Of a stretch of 5,259 nucleotides of DNA, positions 1 through 5,259 are shown one piece after another. The notes beneath the pieces are model-generated. The model worked only from the letters and a program-made list of their open reading frames with translations, did no database searches and was not told where the DNA came from. Every line of letters begins with the position of its first letter. Position 1 is the first letter of the stretch. The position numbers and the translations under genes are program-made. Source of the DNA: Bacteroidales bacterium (GTDB lineage: Bacteria > Bacteroidota > Bacteroidia > Bacteroidales > P3); NCBI GenBank assembly GCA_023227645.1, contig JALNVJ010000112.1, forward strand, positions 1 through 5,259, read 5' to 3'.

Positions 1-87
1 AATATCGCAAGCGCAATCTTTTGTTCCGTTACAACCTACTAATGACATTGCAGCAAAAGCTCCTAATAAAAATAAAACTCTTTTCAT
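1..87 (-). CDS. Small lipoprotein, N-terminal part only (gene runs off the left edge)
   Basis: Reading leftward from the ATG at 87-85, 29 codons are open to the window edge. The peptide begins MKRVLFLLGAFAAMSLVGC and continues NGTKDCACDI. This is a textbook lipoprotein signal: a Lys-Arg n-region, a hydrophobic core at about residues 4-17, and the lipobox LVGC with the lipidated Cys at residue 19. It would be processed by Lgt and signal peptidase II and anchored in the inner or outer membrane. The mature start has two further cysteines (residues 25 and 27). No function can be assigned because the mature domain is outside the window. The gene is divergent from sufB. The signal peptide is clear; that this is an expressed gene is inferred from it. 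Confidence 0.75.
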   Translation of the reverse strand, partial: MKRVLFLLGAFAAMSLVGCNGTKDCACDI

Positions 88-158
88 AATATAAAATTGT
101 TTTTTATTCCCTCTACTCTATTTTGGATTTTCGAGTTTCTCCATTTATTAATTACAAG

Positions 159-166
159 CAAAAGTA
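159..166 (-). promoter_or_regulatory. Possible -7 element for the lipoprotein gene
   Basis: On the minus strand the bases read TACTTTTG, an exact match to the Bacteroidota -7 consensus TAnnTTTG. It would put the transcript start about 65 bases before the lipoprotein ATG. No good -33 TTTG box is visible at the expected spacing, so this remains a tentative call in AT-rich DNA. Confidence 0.25.
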
Positions 167-329
167 ATCAAATTTATAATAATATTAATATAAATTAGCA
201 TCTTTTTAGACCCCTAAATTATATACAGTTGTATTTAAGCGTATTAACAACAAAAAGAGTTGGTCGTTTTATAGATGTAAACCTCTTTTATTGTCAATCA
301 ATACTCAAGTAGATTAATTATTGTCTAAT

Positions 330-390
330 TATTCAATAAACTGAGGAAATATTCGATAAAATAATCTATCAAAAATTTCTATTCGATTAA
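330..390. repeat. Three 11-base direct boxes (TATTCRATWAA) upstream of sufB
   Basis: TATTCAATAAA lies at 330-340, TATTCGATAAA at 350-360 and TATTCGATTAA at 380-390. Each copy differs from the next by one base. The copies start 20 and 30 bases apart, close to two and three helical turns, so they would lie roughly on one face of the DNA. The last copy ends 8 bases before the proposed sufB -7 element, where a regulator could block or contact polymerase. The role as an operator is inferred; the AT-rich background means chance is not excluded. Confidence 0.35.
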
Positions 391-398
391 TTATATTG

Positions 399-406
399 TA
401 TTTTTG
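399..406 (+). promoter_or_regulatory. Probable -7 element of the sufB operon promoter
   Basis: TATTTTTG matches the Bacteroidota sigma factor -7 consensus TAnnTTTG exactly. About 20 bases upstream there is only a partial -33 match (TTTC at 376-379). A start about 6-8 bases downstream would leave a leader of roughly 20-25 bases before the sufB ATG at 438, which is a normal length. The position fits well, but the element is short and the region is AT-rich. Confidence 0.42.
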
Positions 407-437
407 CATTTGATTATTTTAGTTTAATGAAAACAAT

Positions 438-1874
438 ATGGAAAAAGATAATAATTTAATAGAAGATATTACTAATAGCGAATATAAATATGGCTTCGTT
501 ACTGATATAGAAACAAATTCAATTCAAAAAGGATTAAATGAAGATGTTGTTAGATATATATCAAATATGAAGAAGGAGCCTCAGTGGCTATTAGATTTCA
601 GATTAAAAGCGTACAGAAAATGGCTAACAATGAAAATGCCTTCTTGGGCTCATCTAACAATTCCTGAAATCGATTTTCAAGACATTATCTATTACGCAGC
701 GCCTAAGCAAAAAATTGATAATGGAGAAATTGATGAAGAATTAATTGACACCTTTAAGCGTCTTGGAATTTCATTGGATGATGAGCAACAAATGGGTTCT
801 GTTGCTGTTGATGCTGTTATGGATAGTGTTTCAGTGAAAACAACATTCTCAGAAGCTCTCTCCAAAGAAGGAATAATATTTTCTTCATTTAGTGAAGCAG
901 TTCAAAACCACCCTGAATTAGTTCAACAATATATGGGTTCGGTTGTTCCTTATGGCGACAATTATTTTGCTGCTCTAAACTCAGCAGTATTTAGTGATGG
1001 TTCATTTTGCTATATCCCTAAAGGTGTTAAATGTCCAATCGAGCTTTCAACTTATTTTAGAATCAATGCTGAAAACTCTGGTCAATTTGAACGAACATTG
1101 ATAATAGCAGATGAAGAGGCATACGTTTCTTATATGGAAGGTTGCACTGCCCCAAAAAGAGATAAGAACCAACTACACGCAGCAATTGTTGAAATTGTTG
1201 TTATGAAAGATGCTGAGGTTAAATATTCAACTGTTCAAAACTGGTACCCAGGAGACAAAGATGGTAATGGAGGAATTTATAATTTTGTTACCAAGAGAGC
1301 AATATGCAAAGGGAATAATGCAAAAATATCATGGACTCAGGTAGAAACAGGATCAGCAATAACATGGAAGTATCCAAGCTGTATATTAAAAGGGGATAAT
1401 TCCGTGGGAGAGTTTTATTCCGTTGCCGTAACCAATAATCACCAACAAGCCGACACTGGAACAAAGATGATTCATCTCGGTCAAAACACAAAGAGTACAA
1501 TTATTTCAAAAGGAATTTCTGCTGGAAATAGTCAAAATTCGTATAGAGGGTTAGTTAGGATTAATAAAGGAGCAACAAACTCCCGAAACTACTCCCAATG
1601 CGACTCACTCCTACTTGGAAACAAATGTGGAGCACATACATTCCCTTATATAAAAACCGATAACCACACCTCTATTGTTGAACACGAAGCAACAACTTCC
1701 AAAATATCTGAAGACCAATTATTTTATTGCCGTCAAAGAGGAATATCTGGGGAGGGTGCAATTGGATTAATTGTTAATGGATATGCAAAAGAAGTATTAA
1801 ATAAACTGCCAATGGAATTTGCAGTTGAAGCACAAAAATTATTAAATATAAGTTTAGAAGGAAGCGTAGGCTAA
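438..1874 (+). CDS. sufB: Fe-S cluster assembly scaffold protein SufB
   Basis: SufB is the scaffold subunit of the cytoplasmic SufBCD complex. It receives sulfur from the SufS cysteine desulfurase and builds Fe-S clusters with the ATPase SufC. The 478 residues are full length for this family (E. coli SufB has 495). The C-terminal third is nearly unmistakable: NSRNYSQCDSLL, CGAHTFPYI, VEHEATTSKI, EDQLFYCRQRGI and FAVEAQKLL. Cys388 (in QCDS) and Glu417 (in HEATTS) correspond by alignment from memory to the cluster-assembly residues Cys405 and Glu434 of E. coli SufB, so the protein should be active. The N-terminal part, with KYGFVTDIET and RLKAYRKWL, also fits SufB rather than the paralogue SufD. 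The ATG at 438 has an A-rich lead and no Shine-Dalgarno, as is usual here; an ATG at 427 is in another frame and stops after 10 codons. It is the first gene of a four-gene unit. No sufC, sufD or sufS follows, unlike the usual suf operon. Confidence 0.97.
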   Translation: MEKDNNLIEDITNSEYKYGFVTDIETNSIQKGLNEDVVRYISNMKKEPQWLLDFRLKAYRKWLTMKMPSWAHLTIPEIDFQDIIYYAAPKQKIDNGEIDEELIDTFKRLGISLDDEQQMGSVAVDAVMDSVSVKTTFSEALSKEGIIFSSFSEAVQNHPELVQQYMGSVVPYGDNYFAALNSAVFSDGSFCYIPKGVKCPIELSTYFRINAENSGQFERTLIIADEEAYVSYMEGCTAPKRDKNQLHAAIVEIVVMKDAEVKYSTVQNWYPGDKDGNGGIYNFVTKRAICKGNNAKISWTQVETGSAITWKYPSCILKGDNSVGEFYSVAVTNNHQQADTGTKMIHLGQNTKSTIISKGISAGNSQNSYRGLVRINKGATNSRNYSQCDSLLLGNKCGAHTFPYIKTDNHTSIVEHEATTSKISEDQLFYCRQRGISGEGAIGLIVNGYAKEVLNKLPMEFAVEAQKLLNISLEGSVG

Positions 1875-1882
1875 CAAAAAAA

Positions 1883-2896
1883 ATGGACAATCACCCCAAA
1901 ATATTAATTATTCGACTTAGTTCAATTGGAGATATTGTTTTGACAACTCCAATTTTGCGTTGTATAAAAAAACAATTACCAAATGCTACAATCCATTATT
2001 TAGTTAAGGCAAACAACGCAATTATACTAAGTAATAACCCATATGTTGATAAAACAATTTATTTTTCTAATTCTCTTTCTGAAACAATAAAGAAACTGAA
2101 AAAAGAAAACTACAATTATGTTTTTGATCTTCATAACCAGCTCCGATCATTAATAATCCGAATAAGATTACATAAACCTTCAAAAGTATTTAACCCAATA
2201 AGGTTCAAGAAATGGCTATTGGTTAAATTTAAAATCAATAAAATGCCAAAAAAGCATATTGTTGATAGGTATTTTGATGTACTTAGTAGCTTAGGTATAA
2301 AGAATGACGATGAAGGTTTAGATTATTTTCTTAACGATGAGGACTATATTTCACCCGATGCCCTGCCATTAAGCTTTCAAGAAGGATATGTTGCCGTTGT
2401 AATTGGCAGTAAGCATAATACCAAACAAATGCCTATTGATATGTTGATTAAACTCTGTGAAGGAATAAAAAAATCAATTGTTTTACTTGGCGACAAAGAA
2501 GATAGGAAAAAAGCTATAAAAATTGAAAATGCAGTTGGAGCAAAAGTATTTAATGCTTGTGGAGCATATAACCTTAACCAAACAGCTTCACTGATTAAAA
2601 ATTCCTATGGAGTAATCACACCCGACACAGGTCTAATGCATATTAGTGCTGCCCTTAACAAGAATATTATTAGCGTTTGGGGCAATACCGTACCAGAATT
2701 TGGGATGTATCCTTATATGCCTAAGAATTCAAAATCCAGGGTAGATATTTTTGAAGAAAAAGGCTTAGCATGTCGTCCTTGCCACAAACATGGTTATAGC
2801 AAATGCCCAAAGAAACATTTCAAATGTATGCGAAATCTAAATGTTGATAAAATAATTGAAATTGCCAACAATTGGAGCAAAAATGAAAAAACCTGA
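1883..2896 (+). CDS. Glycosyltransferase family 9 (ADP-heptose:LPS heptosyltransferase-like)
   Basis: This 337-residue protein is a GT-B fold glycosyltransferase of the GT9 family, which transfers heptose or a related sugar onto the LPS core at the inner face of the cytoplasmic membrane. The N-terminal Rossmann half opens with KILIIRLSSIGDIVLTTP; Asp17 matches the proposed catalytic Asp13 of E. coli WaaC. The C-terminal donor-binding half has VAVVIGSKHNTKQMP (about 171-185) and the signature GVITPDTGLMHISAAL, where Asp248 matches WaaC Asp261. Near the end are four cysteines, C297, C300, C308 and C315, in a CRPC...KCPKKHFKC arrangement that I recall from Bacteroidota members; they may bind a metal. 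The start lies 8 bases after the sufB stop, behind an A-tract, so the two are probably cotranscribed. Family is certain; the exact sugar and acceptor, and so a waaC/waaF-type name, cannot be read from sequence. Confidence 0.93.
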   Translation: MDNHPKILIIRLSSIGDIVLTTPILRCIKKQLPNATIHYLVKANNAIILSNNPYVDKTIYFSNSLSETIKKLKKENYNYVFDLHNQLRSLIIRIRLHKPSKVFNPIRFKKWLLVKFKINKMPKKHIVDRYFDVLSSLGIKNDDEGLDYFLNDEDYISPDALPLSFQEGYVAVVIGSKHNTKQMPIDMLIKLCEGIKKSIVLLGDKEDRKKAIKIENAVGAKVFNACGAYNLNQTASLIKNSYGVITPDTGLMHISAALNKNIISVWGNTVPEFGMYPYMPKNSKSRVDIFEEKGLACRPCHKHGYSKCPKKHFKCMRNLNVDKIIEIANNWSKNEKT

Positions 2897-2925
2897 ATAA
2901 GAAGAAGACTTAGAACAAACAATAT

Positions 2926-3714
2926 ATGCAAAAAGAAATTAGAAGAAAAGAAACCCTAGAAAGCTTCAATAAGCTCCTATCAATTATGGATGAGCTAAGA
3001 GAAAAATGCCCTTGGGACAAAAAACAAACCTTCGAAACCCTACGCCATCTTACTATTGAAGAAACCTATGAATTGGCAGATGCAATAATTGAAAATGATA
3101 ATGACGAGGTAAAAAAAGAAGTTGGGGATTTACTTCTTCATATTGTCTTCTACGCAAAGATAGGCTCAGAAAACAATAGCTTCGATATGAAAGATATTGT
3201 AGATAGTTTAAATGAAAAACTAATACGTCGCCATCCGCATATATATGGAGATATAGAGGCAAAAGACGCAAAACAAGTTGAGGAAAACTGGGAAGATATC
3301 AAACTAAAGGAAGGAAGAAAATCAACCCTAAGTGGAGTTCCTAAAACTCTACCAGCACTAATTAAGGCATATAGGATGCAAGATAAAGCAAGAGGAGTTG
3401 GATTTGATTGGGATAATGCAGACCAAGTGTGGGAAAAGGTTGAGGAAGAAATTGAAGAGCTAAGATTTGAGATTAAGGCAGGCAAGCAAGATAAGATAGA
3501 ACAAGAATTTGGGGATACATTATTTGCCCTTATAAACTATTCGCGCTTTATTGACGTTAATCCAGAGACAGCATTAGAAAGAACAAATAAAAAATTCATA
3601 AATAGATTTCAATTTATCGAACAAGAGGTTATCAAACAAAACAAAAATATGAGGGAAATGACCTTAGAGGAATTAAATACAATATGGGATCAAGCTAAAA
3701 AACTAGAATTATGA
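2926..3714 (+). CDS. mazG: Nucleoside triphosphate pyrophosphohydrolase MazG
   Basis: MazG hydrolyses (d)NTPs to the monophosphate and pyrophosphate. It cleans aberrant nucleotides from the pool and in E. coli affects ppGpp levels. The 262 residues match the E. coli protein (263) and both tandem MazG domains are present. Domain 1 has LREKCPWDKKQT (24-35), then the Mg-binding EExxE at 45-49 (EETYE) and ExxD at 65-68 (EVGD). The linker holds LSGVPKTLPALIKAYRMQDKA (about 135-155), the typical start of domain 2. Domain 2 has EExxE at 174-178 and ExxD at 194-197 (EFGD), so the catalytically important domain looks intact. The gene starts 29 bases after the glycosyltransferase and its stop overlaps the next start (ATGA). 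There is no mazEF toxin-antitoxin pair beside it, so this is the housekeeping form. Confidence 0.96.
   Translation: MQKEIRRKETLESFNKLLSIMDELREKCPWDKKQTFETLRHLTIEETYELADAIIENDNDEVKKEVGDLLLHIVFYAKIGSENNSFDMKDIVDSLNEKLIRRHPHIYGDIEAKDAKQVEENWEDIKLKEGRKSTLSGVPKTLPALIKAYRMQDKARGVGFDWDNADQVWEKVEEEIEELRFEIKAGKQDKIEQEFGDTLFALINYSRFIDVNPETALERTNKKFINRFQFIEQEVIKQNKNMREMTLEELNTIWDQAKKLEL
3711..3714 (+). promoter_or_regulatory. ATGA stop-start overlap, mazG to hydrolase
   Basis: The mazG TGA stop (3712-3714) is nested in the ATG start (3711-3713) of the hydrolase. No Shine-Dalgarno is seen upstream, so reinitiation by the ribosome finishing mazG is the likely way the hydrolase start is chosen. This also fixes the hydrolase start, since the family's N-terminal strand begins at once (MISVLIFNHF). 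Confidence 0.7.
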
Positions 3715-4346
3715 TAAGCGTACTAATATTTAACCATTTTGAGGTTAATTGCAGTGTAATTTTCGACCAAACAAAAGAATGTGTTTTGGTTGATGTTTGC
3801 TGTCAAACCGAAAAAGAAAGAAAAGAACTACTCGATTTTATTCAAAAAAACGACTTAAAAATAAAACATATACTCCTAACCCATGCACATATTGATCATG
3901 TTTGTGGAGCAGGATGGATAACAAAAGAATTTAACCTACCCTTAGAACTACACAAAGATGGCGACAAGATGATTAGAATTATTGATGCCCAAGCCGAAAT
4001 GATGGGCTTTAATGTAGAGGGAATGGAAGATGTAAAATTCAAATACATTACAAAAGACGATAAAATAAAATACGGAGATAGTGAACTAAGTGTTTTTGAA
4101 ACCCCTGGGCATTGCGCAGGCAGTCTTTGTTTCTACAATAGTAAAGAAGATTTTATTCTAACTGGTGATGTATTATTTCAAAACTCAATTGGCCGAACTG
4201 ACCTACCATCTGGAGATTTTGATGTTCTGATGAAGAGTATAAAAGAAAACCTATTCACCCTGCCAGAGATTACAGTTTGTATTTGTGGTCATGGTCCATC
4301 AACCAAGATAGGCTACGAAAAAGAGAATAATCCTTTTATCAATTAG
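3711..4346 (+). CDS. Metallo-beta-lactamase-fold hydrolase, glyoxalase II-like (YcbL type)
   Basis: This is a 211-residue single-domain cytoplasmic hydrolase; no signal peptide is present. All expected binuclear metal ligands are visible: HxHxDH at 58-63 (His58, His60, Asp62, His63), His134 in TPGHCAGS, Asp153 in LTGDVLF, and His194 in CGHGPST. The GRTDLPSGD segment (161-169) and the closing YEKENNPF are typical of the short glyoxalase II-like group that includes E. coli YcbL. It lacks the C-terminal helical glutathione-binding domain of true glyoxalase II (about 250-260 residues), so the substrate may be another thioester; this is unresolved. The ATG overlaps the mazG stop by four bases (ATGA), which implies translational coupling and the same mRNA. 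It is the last gene of the unit; possible terminators lie downstream at 4447-4482 and 4708-4738. Confidence 0.93.
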   Translation: MISVLIFNHFEVNCSVIFDQTKECVLVDVCCQTEKERKELLDFIQKNDLKIKHILLTHAHIDHVCGAGWITKEFNLPLELHKDGDKMIRIIDAQAEMMGFNVEGMEDVKFKYITKDDKIKYGDSELSVFETPGHCAGSLCFYNSKEDFILTGDVLFQNSIGRTDLPSGDFDVLMKSIKENLFTLPEITVCICGHGPSTKIGYEKENNPFIN

Positions 4347-4446
4347 GACAATTGTTTTTCTTAATCCCTATTCTAAACTCTTATATGGTTATTAATAAAA
4401 AATACGTGTAAAAGAGCTGATATAAATTGAAAAAATTAGGTCTTTA

Positions 4447-4482
4447 TGAAACGCCGTTTCAGTAAATTGTTATGGCGTTTTA
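4447..4482 (+). terminator. Possible intrinsic terminator of the sufB operon (GC-rich stem, long loop)
   Basis: AAACGCC (4449-4455) pairs with GGCGTTT (4474-4480). Two more pairs (one G-T, one T-A) extend the stem outward to 4447 and 4482, and a T-rich run (TTTTAATTTTAT) begins at the 3' arm. It lies 100 bases after the hydrolase stop, a sensible place for the operon end. The 18-base loop is longer than usual. A competing small hairpin, GAAAC(GCC)GTTTC at 4448-4460, would use the left arm. Confidence 0.42.
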
Positions 4483-4621
4483 ATTTTATCTCTCTTTTGG
4501 TTATAGTAAATGGTCTCTCAACTTGCCAAAGCTTATTGTATTGTTGATAGGGATATCATAATTGACTTACAAGTAATCCTAAACCAGCTTGAGGATGGGG
4601 TTGATTAACTAATCTATTTGA

Positions 4622-4647
4622 TTTGATGCGTATATATATGCATCAAA
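4622..4647. repeat. 26-base near-perfect palindrome
   Basis: The arms TTTGATGC (4622-4629) and GCATCAAA (4640-4647) are exact inverted copies. The centre GTATATATAT is itself self-complementary apart from one G-T pair. There is no T-tract after it on either strand, so it is a poor terminator. It could be a protein-binding site, a DNA hairpin such as those near IS200/IS605-type ends, or an RNA structure at the 3' end of a transcript. No function is assigned. Confidence 0.6.
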
Positions 4648-4707
4648 AAACTAATTTTACTTTGAATCAAGAGTATAGGTCTTTGTTTCCAATAACTTAA
4701 ATTAAAG

Positions 4708-4738
4708 AAAAAACAGTATAAATTAGGCTGTTTTTTTT
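4708..4738. terminator. Bidirectional intrinsic terminator between the convergent genes
   Basis: AAAAAACAG (4708-4716) and CTGTTTTTT (4728-4736) form a 9-bp stem around an 11-base loop. The right arm runs on to eight T's, and the minus strand ends in six T's (CTGTTTTTTC). It is therefore symmetric and works in principle in both directions. It lies 64 bases beyond the stop of the minus-strand beta-barrel gene and 361 bases beyond the plus-strand operon. The eight T's are followed by GC and eight A's (4731-4748), a second palindrome that could form an alternative hairpin. Confidence 0.65.
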
Positions 4739-4802
4739 GCAAAAAAAACCATGAAAAATCAAGATTAATTGAAAGATAAATATAAGTATGAGATCGAAGA
4801 AA

Positions 4803-5259
4803 TTAAAACCTATAACCTAGCATAAAGGCCATATAGTTATGTCTTTGATTATTTTGTTCTTTAAAACTTAAATCATAGAATTCTGCATCTCCGCTCCTTA
4901 TACTATACATTGAGTAATTATAAGACCAAGTTAAACTAAATTTATCTGAGAAATAATAAGTTGTACCAATAAGCCCAACTAAATCAAATTTTCTAAAAGC
5001 TGGTGCCTCATTGGGGTTTTGCTCAATGCCTGTTGGGGAAACCTCCTTTGATGTCAATAAAACACTAGGCGTTAGACCTATTCTAAAATGTAGGGTTTCG
5101 AATAATTTATATATATAATTCACACTTATATCTATGTGACTAGTACTAACTTGCCAAAAATCTGGAGATGTATTTTTGGGGCTAGTCCTACTCCCTTTCA
5201 TAGAATATAGTATTTCGGCTTGAAAACGTGAAAGCTTGGCAAAATCACGATAGACAAAT
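4803..5259 (-). CDS. Outer-membrane beta-barrel protein (PorT family-like), C-terminal part; gene runs off the right edge
   Basis: The frame is open from the window edge to the TAA at 4805-4803, giving 151 visible residues. An internal ATG at 5201 could be mistaken for the start, but the upstream codons read RFQAEILYSMKGSRTS without a stop. This is the usual E-L-L-Y-S-x-K-G segment of PorT-type barrels, so the true start lies outside the window. Amphipathic strands alternate with polar turns: HIDISVNYIYKL, LHFRIGLTPSVLL, FDLVGLIGTTYYF, FSLTWSYNYSMYSI and a final YMAFMLGYRF. The terminal Phe after aromatic and alternating residues is the usual C-terminal signal for insertion by the Bam complex. 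Its role (structural barrel, porin or secretion-related) cannot be told. It converges on the sufB operon and ends at the bidirectional terminator. Confidence 0.8.
   Translation of the reverse strand, partial: FVYRDFAKLSRFQAEILYSMKGSRTSPKNTSPDFWQVSTSHIDISVNYIYKLFETLHFRIGLTPSVLLTSKEVSPTGIEQNPNEAPAFRKFDLVGLIGTTYYFSDKFSLTWSYNYSMYSIRSGDAEFYDLSFKEQNNQRHNYMAFMLGYRF

Larger units (their letters stand above)
88..437. other. Divergent intergenic region between the lipoprotein gene and sufB
   Basis: These 350 very AT-rich bases contain no convincing coding sequence. They hold a promoter-like element for each direction and a set of three similar 11-base boxes, listed separately. There is also an imperfect inverted repeat, AAAAGAG at 253-259 and CTCTTTT at 283-289, about 150 bases upstream of sufB. 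It is not followed by a T-tract on the plus strand and no gene on that strand ends before it, so I do not call it a terminator. A 10-base sequence GATTAATTAT occurs at 312-321 and again at 385-394, but such AT-only repeats are weak evidence here. Confidence 0.6.
4347..4802. other. Convergent intergenic region, non-coding but structured
   Basis: The 456 bases between the hydrolase stop and the beta-barrel stop contain no gene I can support. They hold a GC-rich hairpin (4447-4482), a 26-base palindrome (4622-4647) and a bidirectional terminator (4708-4738), listed separately. A 9-base direct repeat TAGGTCTTT occurs at 4437-4445 and 4676-4684. A 32-codon plus-strand reading frame (4510-4608) contains a DRDI...ILNQ stretch, faintly like the end of the zinc domain of TnpB. 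It has no supporting upstream sequence, so I do not call it a gene. The region could be a simple 3' end zone or the remnant of a small mobile element. Confidence 0.55.

Noticed and set aside
253..289. Inverted repeat AAAAGAG/CTCTTTT as a terminator or riboswitch
   Set aside because: No plus-strand gene ends before it, no T-tract follows it, and no known riboswitch core was recognised.
427..459. 10-codon frame starting MKTIWKK just before and overlapping the sufB start
   Set aside because: It is too short, with no leader-peptide features such as repeated codons followed by an attenuator hairpin.
1288..1500. 70-codon minus-strand reading frame inside sufB
   Set aside because: It is antisense to a highly conserved part of sufB, has no recognisable domain or start signal, and is explained by sufB codon bias.
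3053..3485. Two minus-strand reading frames (72 and 111 codons) inside mazG
   Set aside because: Both lie opposite intact, conserved MazG domains. The 111-codon frame is Ser/Leu/Ile-rich as expected for the complement of a Glu/Asp/Lys-rich gene.
4510..4608. 32-codon plus-strand frame as a real small protein
   Set aside because: There is no promoter, start context or hydrophobic/compact signature. A frame of this length is expected by chance in about 450 bases; it is kept only as a weak hint of a TnpB remnant.
5199..5201. ATG at 5201 as the true start of the beta-barrel gene
   Set aside because: The frame continues without a stop to the window edge and the upstream residues fit the barrel family, while no signal peptide follows this Met.

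Overview
The window is low in G+C and looks like chromosomal DNA of a member of the Bacteroidota. Three things point there: A-rich start regions without Shine-Dalgarno sequences, promoter-like TAnnTTTG elements, and protein families typical of the phylum (a PorT-type outer-membrane beta-barrel, a small lipoprotein, and a family 9 glycosyltransferase with the CxPC...C...C tail). The genus cannot be told from this sequence.

Layout. At the left edge (1-87, minus strand) is the start of a short lipoprotein gene running out of the window. A 350-base divergent intergenic region (88-437) holds promoter-like sites for both directions and three spaced copies of an 11-base box just upstream of sufB. 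Four plus-strand genes then lie head to tail with gaps of 8 and 29 bases and one 4-base overlap: sufB (Fe-S cluster scaffold), a GT9/heptosyltransferase-like glycosyltransferase, mazG (NTP pyrophosphohydrolase) and a glyoxalase II-like metallo-beta-lactamase-fold hydrolase. They are very probably one transcription unit. A 456-base non-coding stretch (4347-4802) follows, with two hairpins, a large palindrome and a strong bidirectional terminator. It separates the unit from a convergent minus-strand gene that enters from the right edge, encoding the C-terminal part of an outer-membrane beta-barrel protein.

How the genes work together. The four-gene unit is a mixed housekeeping operon (Fe-S assembly, LPS/glycan synthesis, nucleotide-pool cleaning, thioester or glyoxal detoxification) rather than one pathway. 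Its oddest feature is that sufB stands without sufC, sufD or sufS after it. No mobile element, CRISPR array, tRNA or rRNA was recognised. I did not find a convincing new system. The best leads are the sufB upstream boxes, the orphan position of sufB, and the structured convergent intergenic region.
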